From positions 1-14,505 of the forward strand of contig JAAYBE010000032.1 in NCBI GenBank assembly GCA_012719015.1: DNA of 14,505 nucleotides, given 5' to 3'. A program made the position numbers and the translations under genes. Source of the DNA: Actinomycetota bacterium (lineage in GTDB: Bacteria; Actinomycetota; Thermoleophilia; UBA2241). Positions 1-6,104 of this stretch are shown here, one piece after another. Numbering within the stretch: position 1 is the stretch's first letter; every line of letters starts with the position of its first letter. The notes below the pieces were generated by a model. It did not search any database, was not told the DNA's origin, and saw only the letters and a list, made by a program, of their open reading frames with translations.

Positions 1-934
1 GGTGGGCGAGCACCTCGTCGGCCGAGCCGCCGTACTTGCGCATCAGCTCGGTGAGCTTGTCGTGGCGCAGCTCGAGCGCGTCGCGGTGCGCCGCGTCCAC
101 GTCCAGCGTGTCGATGTAGTCGCGCAGTGCAGCGGCGAGGTCGTCGAGCTCCGCCACCAGGGCATCGAGCCGCTGCGCCAGCGGCGCGACGCTGGCGTCC
201 AGCAGCGCCGCCTCGCCGACGAGGCGCTGCGCCACGCGGGCGCCGTCGAGGGCGGCGGCCTCTGACTCGCCGGCCAGGAGCTGGAGCGCGCCTCCGGTGC
301 GCTCCAGGAGCCTGCCGGCGTGCCGGGCGCGCTCACGCTCGACGGCCAGGCGCTCGTCCTCGCCGGGCTCGACCGCGGCCGCCTCGATCTCGGCGATCTG
401 GTAGCGCAGCAGGTCGAGCTCGCGCTCCCGGTCGCGCCCGGCCCCGCGCAGCTCGGCCAGCTCTCGCGTGAGTGCGCGGGCGCGGGCGTACTCACGCTCG
501 TACGCCTGCTTGAGCGGCCGTATCTGGGCGGCCGCCGCGCCGTCGAGCAGGTCGAGCTGGCGCTCGAGCTGCAGCAGCCGCGTGTGCTCGAGCTGGCCGT
601 AGAAGGCGAGGCGGCGCCGCAGCGCCTCCTCGACGGCCGCGGCGCTGCTCAGCAGGCCGTCCATACGTGAGCGCGAGCGACCGCCGCGCGGCAGCTCCCG
701 CGCCACCGCCAGCTCTTCGTCGCCGCTCACGAAGAGCGCCTGCACCAGGGCCCGGTCCGCGCCGGGCCTGACCAGCTCCTCCCCGCCCCGCTGCCCCAGG
801 AGCAGGCCGACCGCCTGCGCCAGCAGGCTCTTGCCGGCACCGGTCTCGCCGGTGATGACGTTGAGGCCCGGCGCGAGCTCCAGCCGCGCGGCGGCGATGA
901 GGACGAGGTCGTCGATGCTCAGCTCAGCGAGCAT
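1..934 (-). CDS. recN: DNA repair protein RecN, N-terminal part (cut by window edge)
   Basis: RecN is an SMC-like ATPase that acts in recombinational repair of double-strand breaks. The visible 311 residues hold the N-terminal half of the ATPase head: the start MLAELSIDDLVLI, then a Walker A motif GETGAGKS at residues 29-36. YGQLEHTRL at about 112-120 sits where RecN usually has a segment close to HGQHEH. A long Arg/Glu/Leu-rich segment of coiled-coil character runs from about residue 120 to the window edge. Full-length RecN is about 550 residues, so the second coiled-coil arm and the Walker B/signature half lie beyond position 1. The ATG at 934 is 11 bases upstream of the end of nadK, so the genes overlap. 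No clear Shine-Dalgarno sequence precedes it, which suggests translational coupling to nadK. Identity is secure from the Walker A context and the characteristic RecN N-terminus. Confidence 0.93.
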   Translation of the reverse strand, partial: MLAELSIDDLVLIAAARLELAPGLNVITGETGAGKSLLAQAVGLLLGQRGGEELVRPGADRALVQALFVSGDEELAVARELPRGGRSRSRMDGLLSSAAAVEEALRRRLAFYGQLEHTRLLQLERQLDLLDGAAAAQIRPLKQAYEREYARARALTRELAELRGAGRDRERELDLLRYQIAEIEAAAVEPGEDERLAVERERARHAGRLLERTGGALQLLAGESEAAALDGARVAQRLVGEAALLDASVAPLAQRLDALVAELDDLAAALRDYIDTLDVDAAHRDALELRHDKLTELMRKYGGSADEVLAH

Positions 935-1796
935 CGCGGCGGTCGAAGAGCTTCTCCTCGACGTTCTGGTAGAACGAGCCCTCGCTCTGCATGAGGAGAT
1001 GCGCGACCTGGCGCCCCGCCGTGACGCGCACCTCGTCGCCGCAGCACAGACGCCCGACCACGTCGCCGTCGGCCACGACCTCGCACTCCTGCTGGGGCGA
1101 GACGTTGCGGGCCGTGATCACGTGCTCCGGGCGCAGCACCACGGGGCGGAACCCCAGCGAGTGCGGGGCGATGAAGTTGAGCACGAGCACGTCGGCGTTC
1201 CACTCCACGATGGGGCCGCCGCAGGAGAGGTTGTAGGCGGTGGAGCCGGTGGGCGAGGCGATGATGAGGCCGTCGCAGAACATGCGGCCCACGGTGACCC
1301 CCGCCACCTCGTACTCGAGCTGCAGCACGTGCCGCGGGGCGAGCCGGCTGAGGATGACGTCGTTGACGGCGCTGCGCTGCTCCCCGTTGAGCCGTACGTC
1401 GACGGTCAGGAGCTCGACGACGCGGTAGTCGCCGCCGAGGACGGCCTCCAGCCCCGGCTCCCAGCCCTCGCGCGGCAGCGAGGCGAGGAAGCCGACGTTG
1501 CCGTAGTTGACGCCCAGGGTGGGGACGGCGGTGCCGAGCAGCCGGGAGAGGCTGCGCAGGATCGTGCCGTCGCCGCCGAAGACGAGGCAGAGGTCGGCGG
1601 CGCGCAGCTCCGCCTCCTCGACCGCGCGGTAGCCGAGGCCGGCCGCCGCCGGGTGCTTGGCGGCCTCGTCGGCCGGCAGCATGAGCTCGAGGCCGAGCCG
1701 GCCGGCCGCCGCGGCCAGCTGCGCCAGCGCGGCGGCGGTGGCCTCGGTGAGGTAGTGCGTGAGCACGGCCACGCGGCGCAGGGGCTGCTCACCCAT
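924..1796 (-). CDS. nadK: NAD kinase (ATP/polyphosphate-dependent NAD+ 2'-phosphotransferase)
   Basis: This enzyme phosphorylates NAD+ to NADP+ in the cytosol and so supplies NADPH for biosynthesis. The 290-residue product has the family landmarks in order. GGDGT lies at residues 74-78, with the catalytic Asp in this diphosphate-binding motif. The NE/D motif is present as AVNDVILS (Asn145-Asp146). The glycine-rich segment PTGSTAYNLSCGGP is at 182-195. The C-terminus forms the usual beta-sandwich region. Length matches bacterial NadK. The ATG at 1796 lies inside the 3' end of tlyA (8-base overlap) and is preceded by GGAGG six bases upstream, which supports this start. The tlyA-nadK-recN order is common in actinobacteria and Firmicutes, where argR often also sits before recN; here it does not. 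Confidence 0.97.
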   Translation of the reverse strand: MGEQPLRRVAVLTHYLTEATAAALAQLAAAAGRLGLELMLPADEAAKHPAAAGLGYRAVEEAELRAADLCLVFGGDGTILRSLSRLLGTAVPTLGVNYGNVGFLASLPREGWEPGLEAVLGGDYRVVELLTVDVRLNGEQRSAVNDVILSRLAPRHVLQLEYEVAGVTVGRMFCDGLIIASPTGSTAYNLSCGGPIVEWNADVLVLNFIAPHSLGFRPVVLRPEHVITARNVSPQQECEVVADGDVVGRLCCGDEVRVTAGRQVAHLLMQSEGSFYQNVEEKLFDRRDAR

Positions 1797-2586
1797 GGGC
1801 CGCCTCCACCGCCCGCTCCACGAGCTCCTCCGTCGCCGGCGGCGCCGCGGCGGCGGACGCCGCGTCGCTGAAGAGGATGAAGTACTCCACGTTGCCCTTC
1901 GGTCCCGGGTGTCCTGAGTCGCACACGCCCCACACGAGCGCGCCCCGGCCCTGCAGCCAGCCCGCCACCCGCCCCAGCACCTCGCGGTGGACGGCGGGGT
2001 CGCGCACCACGCCTCCCCTGCCGACCCGCTCGCGTCCGGCCTCGAACTGGGGCTTGACGAGCACGAGGCCGCGGAAGCCCTCGCGCAGGCATTCTAGCAC
2101 CGGCCCGAGGGCCACGGTCAGGGAGATGAACGAGAGGTCCGCGGTGACGAACGAGGGCCGGAACGGGAGACGTTCCGGCGTGAGCCGCCGCGCGTTGGTG
2201 CGCTCCAGCACGGTGACCCGGGGGTCCCGGCGCAGCCTCCAGTCGAGCTGTCCGTAGCCGACGTCCACGGCGATCACGCGCGCCGCCCCGCCCAGCAGCA
2301 GCCGGTCGACGAAGCCGCCGGTGGAGCTGCCCAGGTCGAGACAGTCCTCCCCGCTCACGTCCACTCCGAGCCGGGCGAGCGCGGTGTCGAGCTTGTCGCC
2401 GCCGCGCGAGACGTAGCGCCGCCGCGCCGCGACCACCGGCTCCGCGTCCGGCCGCACCTGCGTCCCGGGCTTGTCCACCACCCGCCCGTCCACCGAGACC
2501 TCGCCGGCGAGGACCGCGGCGCGCGCCTGGGCGCGCGTGGCGAAGAGCCCGCGCGCGACGAGCAGCGCGTCGAGGCGCTCGCCCAC
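1789..2586 (-). CDS. tlyA: TlyA-family rRNA 2'-O-methyltransferase (S4 + FtsJ-like domains)
   Basis: TlyA enzymes use S-adenosylmethionine to 2'-O-methylate cytidines of 16S and/or 23S rRNA. In mycobacteria this modification confers sensitivity to capreomycin. The 265 residues hold an N-terminal S4 RNA-binding domain (about 1-58, starting MGERLDALLVARG), a short basic linker RRRYVSRGG, and an FtsJ-like methyltransferase domain. The SAM-binding loop is LDLGSSTGGF at about 83-92. The family's K-D-K-E catalytic tetrad can be placed at Lys65, Asp150 (TADLSFIS), Lys178 (LVKPQFE) and Glu234 (NVEYF). These positions track the mycobacterial protein, as I recall it, with a constant offset. Translation starts at GTG 2586, eight bases after the dxs stop. 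A GAGG that overlaps the dxs stop region lies six bases upstream. The last 25 residues are Ala/Glu-rich. The old name 'hemolysin A' is probably misleading. Confidence 0.95.
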   Translation of the reverse strand: MGERLDALLVARGLFATRAQARAAVLAGEVSVDGRVVDKPGTQVRPDAEPVVAARRRYVSRGGDKLDTALARLGVDVSGEDCLDLGSSTGGFVDRLLLGGAARVIAVDVGYGQLDWRLRRDPRVTVLERTNARRLTPERLPFRPSFVTADLSFISLTVALGPVLECLREGFRGLVLVKPQFEAGRERVGRGGVVRDPAVHREVLGRVAGWLQGRGALVWGVCDSGHPGPKGNVEYFILFSDAASAAAAPPATEELVERAVEAAHG

Positions 2587-2594
2587 CGGCGGCC

Positions 2595-4478
2595 TCAGGT
2601 GACGCGGGTGAGGGCCGGCGTCCGGGCGCGCGCCGCGTGCGCCACCGCCTGCGCCGTGAGGCCGACGTCGGCGAGCACACGGGTGCGCTCGCCCTGCGGC
2701 ACGAACGCATCGGGCAGTCCGACACGGACGACGTCGACGCCCGACCCCACGGCCTCCAGCACCGCGCTGCCGAACCCGCCGGTGAGCGTGTTCTCCTCCA
2801 CCGTGACCAGACGGCGGTGCGCAGCGGCAAGCCGCTGCAGCAGCCCCGTGTCGAGCGGCTTGACGAAGCGCGCGTCGACCACCGTGGGCGCGGCGCCCTC
2901 GGCCGCCATCAGCTGGGCCGCCTCGCGGGCGATGCCGACGCCGGTGCCGACGCCCACCAGAGCGACGTCGGCGCCCTCCTGGAGCACGACCCCGGCGCCC
3001 ACCTCCAGAGGCTCGATCTCCTCCAGGCGGGTGAAGGGCGCGGCGAGACCGCGCGGGTAACGCAGCGCGGCCGGACCGTCCAGGGAGAGGGCGGTGGCCA
3101 GCATGCGCTGGAGCTCCTCCAGGCTGGACGGCGCCATGACCGTCATGCCCGGCACGAGGCGCAGGAAGGAGAGGTCGAAGGCGCCGTGGTGCGTGGGGCC
3201 GTCGTCGCCGACGAGGCCGGCCCTGTCCACCGCGAACGTGACCGGCAGGCCCTGCAGGCCGACGTCCTGCATGAGCATGTCGAAGGCGCGCTGCAGGAAG
3301 GTGGAGTACAGCGCCAGCACCGGCCGCATGCCGCCGATCGCCAGGCCGGCCGCGAACACGGCGGCGTGCTCCTCGGCGATGCCCACGTCGTAGAAGCGGT
3401 CGGGGAAACGGCGCTCGAACTCCTCGAGGCCGGTGCCCTGCGTCATCGCGGCGGTGATGGCGACGATGCGCCGGTCGCGTTCGGCGAGGCGCACCAGCGC
3501 CTCACCGAACGCCTCCGTGTAGGTGGTCCCGACCGCGGCCGCCTTGCAGACCCCGTTGCCGATGTGGAACGGCCCGGTGCCGTGATACGCGTCGGGCCGC
3601 GACTCGGCGGGCTCGTAGCCCTTGCCCTTGACCGTCTTGATGTGCACGACCACCGGCCGGGGCGTCTCGATGGCCTGGCGGATGCTCTCGCGCAGGGCGT
3701 GCATGTCGTGTCCGTCGACCACGCCGATGTACGCCAGGCCGAGCTCCTCGAAGAGCAGGCCGGGCACGAAGAACGCCTTCATCGACCCCTTGACGTCCTT
3801 GCCCAGACGGTAAGCCTGGCGGCCGATGGCGGGGATCTTCGCCACGCCATGCTCCAGGTCCTCGCGCAGACGCGTGAGGGTGGGGTCGAGCCGGATGCGG
3901 TTGAGGTAGAGCTGGAGCGCGCCCACGTTGGGGCGGATCGACATCTCGTTGTCGTTGAGGATGACCACCAGCGGCGTGCGCAGGTGGCCGGCCTGGTTGA
4001 GCGCCTCGAAGGCGACGCCGCCGGTCAGCGCGCCGTCGCCCAGCACGCAGACGACCTTGCCGCCGCCCTCGCCGGCGAGGCGTGCCGCCTCGACGAGGCC
4101 GAGGCCGTAGCTGATCGAGGTGGACGCGTGGCCGGTGCCGGCGACGTCGTGCGGCGACTCGTCGCGGTTGGGGAAGCCGGAGAGCCCGCCGTACTGCCGG
4201 ATGGAGCAGAAGCGCTCGCGCCGCCCCGTGAGCAGCTTGTGCGCGTAACACTGGTGACCGACGTCCCAGACGATGCGGTCGCGAGGGCTGTCGAGCACGC
4301 TGTGCAGGGCCACGGTGAGCTCCACGGTGCCCAGGCTGGCGGCCAGGTGGCCGCCGGTCTCGCTGACGCAGGCGAGGATGGCCTCGCGGACCTCGTCCGC
4401 CAGCGCACTGAGCTCGCGTTCGGAGAACTGTCGGAGGTCGGCGGGCTCTGAGATCTGGTCCAGATACCGCATCGTCAC
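2595..4478 (-). CDS. dxs: 1-deoxy-D-xylulose-5-phosphate synthase
   Basis: DXS condenses pyruvate with glyceraldehyde 3-phosphate, using thiamine diphosphate and Mg2+, in the first step of the MEP isoprenoid pathway. The 627-residue product is of normal length. It carries WDVGHQCYAHKLLTG near 71-85 and the ThDP motif, which begins GDGALTGG at 147 and closes at ILNDNEMS around 173-180. Further landmarks are SRPDAYHGTGPF near 293 and the catalytic glutamate in GIAEEHA (Glu369 from the GTG). RAGLVGDDGPTHHGAFD follows near 419-435, then a C-terminal transketolase-like domain. Two starts are possible: GTG at 4478 or ATG two codons later at 4472. I give the longer form, but the ATG fits better with the promoter candidate at 4482-4490. 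The gene lies 45-51 bases after ispA, beyond a strong hairpin, and probably continues into tlyA-nadK-recN as one transcript. Confidence 0.97.
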   Translation of the reverse strand: MTMRYLDQISEPADLRQFSERELSALADEVREAILACVSETGGHLAASLGTVELTVALHSVLDSPRDRIVWDVGHQCYAHKLLTGRRERFCSIRQYGGLSGFPNRDESPHDVAGTGHASTSISYGLGLVEAARLAGEGGGKVVCVLGDGALTGGVAFEALNQAGHLRTPLVVILNDNEMSIRPNVGALQLYLNRIRLDPTLTRLREDLEHGVAKIPAIGRQAYRLGKDVKGSMKAFFVPGLLFEELGLAYIGVVDGHDMHALRESIRQAIETPRPVVVHIKTVKGKGYEPAESRPDAYHGTGPFHIGNGVCKAAAVGTTYTEAFGEALVRLAERDRRIVAITAAMTQGTGLEEFERRFPDRFYDVGIAEEHAAVFAAGLAIGGMRPVLALYSTFLQRAFDMLMQDVGLQGLPVTFAVDRAGLVGDDGPTHHGAFDLSFLRLVPGMTVMAPSSLEELQRMLATALSLDGPAALRYPRGLAAPFTRLEEIEPLEVGAGVVLQEGADVALVGVGTGVGIAREAAQLMAAEGAAPTVVDARFVKPLDTGLLQRLAAAHRRLVTVEENTLTGGFGSAVLEAVGSGVDVVRVGLPDAFVPQGERTRVLADVGLTAQAVAHAARARTPALTRVT

Positions 4479-4481
4479 CGC

Positions 4482-4490
4482 AGTATAGCA
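4482..4490 (-). promoter_or_regulatory. Candidate extended -10 promoter element for dxs
   Basis: On the minus strand the sequence reads TGCTATACT. This is a near-consensus -10 hexamer (TATACT) with the TGn extension. Counting the hexamer as -12 to -7 puts +1 at about 4475, three bases before the ATG at 4472. Any transcript would therefore be almost leaderless. No convincing -35 box is visible 17 bases upstream, but extended -10 promoters often do without one. No good Shine-Dalgarno sequence precedes either dxs start, which fits leaderless translation, a common mode in actinobacteria. This is inference from sequence alone. Confidence 0.45.
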
Positions 4491-4493
4491 CCG

Positions 4494-4525
4494 GACCCTC
4501 GCCGACCCCGGGCCCGGCGAGGGTC
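4494..4525 (-). terminator. Perfect 11-bp hairpin at the end of ispA
   Basis: The arms are GACCCTCGCCG and CGGCGAGGGTC (4494-4504 and 4515-4525 on the plus strand). They pair perfectly across a 10-base, C/G-rich loop. The upstream arm on the minus strand includes two bases of the ispA TGA stop codon. No U-run follows, so it is not a classical intrinsic terminator. G+C-rich actinobacteria often have such hairpins without U-tracts as weak terminators or 3'-end stabilisers. Its place between ispA and a promoter-like element for dxs suggests a transcript boundary or attenuation point. Confidence 0.55.
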
Positions 4526-5402
4526 ACCAGCGGCGGTCGTGGATGAAGGTGGTGATCGCGGCGAGGTCGGCGGTGTCGCCGCCCAGGGCGCCGAGCAGTT
4601 CCCGGGCGCGGCGCTCCGACCTGTCGGCCAGCTCGAGGGCGCGACGCATGCCGAAGCGGGAGACGTACGTCACCTTGTCGAGGGCGCGGTCCTTGCCGAC
4701 GCTCTTGCCGAGCTCGTCGACGGCCCCCGTCTCGTCGAGGATGTCGTCCACGATCTGGAAGAGCAGGCCCAGCTCGGCGGCGAACGCGCGGTGCGGTCCC
4801 ACGTCGGCGGCGCCGCCGAGCAGCGCGCCGCAGACGACCGCCGCCTGGATCAGACGGCCCGTCTTCAGGGCGTGGAGCGTGCGCAGGTCGTCGTCGGCGG
4901 CCGTCTCGCCGGCCACGTCCATGTACTGCCCGCCGACCATGCCCTGTACGCCGGCGGCGGCGGCGATCTCGGCCAGTGCGGCGAGCACCGCCGCGCACTC
5001 GCCGCTCTGACGGCTCAGCACGAGGTTGAAGGCCTCCGCGAAGAGGCCGTCGCCGGCCAGGATCGCCACGTCCTCGCCGAAGGCCACGTGGCACGTGGGC
5101 CGGCCCCGGCGCAGCGTGTCGTCGTCGATCGCCGGCAGGTCGTCGTGGATGAGCGAGTAGGTGTGGATCAGCTCGAGCGCCGCCGCCGTGGGGAGCACGG
5201 TCGTCGGGTCGGCGCCGCAGCCGCGCGCCGTGGCCAGGGTCAGCACCGGCCGGATGCGCTTGCCGCCGGCGAGCAGCGAGTACCGCATGGCCTCGGCGAG
5301 CCGGGCCGCGCGACGGTCGGCGCCGAAGTCGAGCTCCGCGAGGTACTCCTCGACGAGCTCGAGCAGGTCGGTCGGGTATCCGGCCGCGGCGCCGGCGGTC
5401 AC
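4524..5402 (-). CDS. ispA: Polyprenyl (farnesyl-type) diphosphate synthase
   Basis: This is an all-alpha trans-prenyltransferase that condenses isopentenyl diphosphate with allylic diphosphates. The 292 residues include GGKRIRP (Lys48, Arg51), the first Asp-rich motif DDLPAID at 87-93 followed by DDTLRRGRPT, and the second Asp-rich motif DDILD at 219-223. The first motif has the two-residue insertion of bacterial (type II) farnesyl synthases, and Tyr82-Ser83 precede it as in E. coli IspA (YSLIHDD). A C15 product is therefore the best guess, though geranylgeranyl diphosphate cannot be excluded. Translation starts at GTG 5402, with AGGA about eight bases upstream and ten bases between it and xseB. 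The xseB-ispA-dxs order is common in bacteria and places chain elongation next to the first MEP-pathway enzyme. The stop codon falls in the stem of a strong hairpin. Confidence 0.94.
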   Translation of the reverse strand: MTAGAAAGYPTDLLELVEEYLAELDFGADRRAARLAEAMRYSLLAGGKRIRPVLTLATARGCGADPTTVLPTAAALELIHTYSLIHDDLPAIDDDTLRRGRPTCHVAFGEDVAILAGDGLFAEAFNLVLSRQSGECAAVLAALAEIAAAAGVQGMVGGQYMDVAGETAADDDLRTLHALKTGRLIQAAVVCGALLGGAADVGPHRAFAAELGLLFQIVDDILDETGAVDELGKSVGKDRALDKVTYVSRFGMRRALELADRSERRARELLGALGGDTADLAAITTFIHDRRW

Positions 5403-5412
5403 GGGCGCGTCC

Positions 5413-5619
5413 TCACCCCGCCACGCGGCCGAGCTGCTCGAGCAGGCGGCCGGCCTCCTCGACCTGCTCGGTGGCGCGCTCCAGCAGCGTCACCTCGACC
5501 TCGGCCGACGACGCCGCCAGCCGCGGCTCCAGCTCCTCGAGCTGGGCGAGGATCTCCTCGAGCCGCGCCAGCGCCTGGTCGGGCGTGAGGTCCAGGCGAC
5601 CCTGCATCCCGTCAGTCAC
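5413..5619 (-). CDS. xseB: Probable exodeoxyribonuclease VII small subunit
   Basis: XseB is the small helical subunit that binds several copies to XseA to form the single-strand-specific exonuclease VII. The 68-residue product starts MTDGMQGRLDL and has PDQALARLEEILAQLEE at about 13-29, which resembles the first helix of XseB. A second Glu/Leu-rich helix ends in VEEAGRLLEQLGRVAG. Size, predicted two-helix shape and position (nusB-xseB-ispA) all fit. The middle part departs from the usual central consensus, and the normally adjacent xseA is absent from this window. The GTG start at 5619 overlaps the nusB stop by eight bases; an ATG four codons later is an alternative. If not XseB, it would be an unassigned small coiled-coil protein. 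Confidence rests heavily on context. Confidence 0.68.
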   Translation of the reverse strand: MTDGMQGRLDLTPDQALARLEEILAQLEELEPRLAASSAEVEVTLLERATEQVEEAGRLLEQLGRVAG

Positions 5620-6082
5620 GGACGTCCTCCCCGTTCTCCCGCCCAGGGCGCCCGTCGTCCACGGCCGCGGGCGCCGCCTGCCCGGCGCGGATCACGCCGC
5701 CGAGCACGCCGTTCACGAAGGCGCCGGCCTCGTCGGTGGAGTACCGCCTGGTCAGGCGCACCGCCTCGTCCACCGCCACCTCCGGCGGCGTGACGCCGGC
5801 GCGCATCTCCCACAGGGCGAGGCGCAGGATGCTGCGCTCCAGCGGGGCGATGCGGTCGGGCGGCCAGTCCTTCGCGTGCGCGGCGAGCAGCGCGTCGAGC
5901 TCGTCCAGGGTCGTACGAACGCCGGCGACCGCCTTGATCGTGAAGTCGTCGGGCGCGTACCCCTCGCGCAGCCGCAGGCCATCGACGAGCTCGGCCATGC
6001 CGAGCCGCGTGACCTCGGTCTGGTAGAGCAGGAACACCGCATCGCGGCGCGCCTGCTTCCGGCTGGGACCCGCCGCCGTCAC
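5612..6082 (-). CDS. nusB: Transcription antitermination protein NusB
   Basis: NusB is a small all-helical RNA-binding protein. With NusE (ribosomal protein S10) it binds boxA and promotes antitermination in rRNA operons. The product from GTG 6082 is 156 residues. It begins VTAAGPSRKQARRDAVFLLYQ, the typical Arg-rich first helix. It then has the family core PDRIAPLERSILRLALWEM and PPEVAVDEAV, RRYSTDEAGAFVNGVLG, and an acidic/Gly tail. The frame is open further upstream to 6154, but that would add 24 residues unlike NusB and overlap the preceding gene by 50 bases, so I prefer 6082. A GGAGG lies 13 bases upstream, rather far for a ribosome binding site. The stop overlaps the xseB start by eight bases. 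Confidence 0.93.
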   Translation of the reverse strand: MTAAGPSRKQARRDAVFLLYQTEVTRLGMAELVDGLRLREGYAPDDFTIKAVAGVRTTLDELDALLAAHAKDWPPDRIAPLERSILRLALWEMRAGVTPPEVAVDEAVRLTRRYSTDEAGAFVNGVLGGVIRAGQAAPAAVDDGRPGRENGEDVRD

Positions 6083-6104
6083 GTGCGTCGACCGCCCTCC
6101 GCCC

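Noticed and set aside
831..1871. A 346-codon plus-strand open frame opposite nadK
   Set aside because: It is an antisense shadow of nadK with biased composition and no domain signal.
2637..4451. A 604-codon open frame on the plus strand opposite dxs
   Set aside because: Its translation is low-complexity, rich in Arg, Ala, Gly, His and Val, with no recognisable domain. It mirrors the codon bias of dxs, whose identity is certain.
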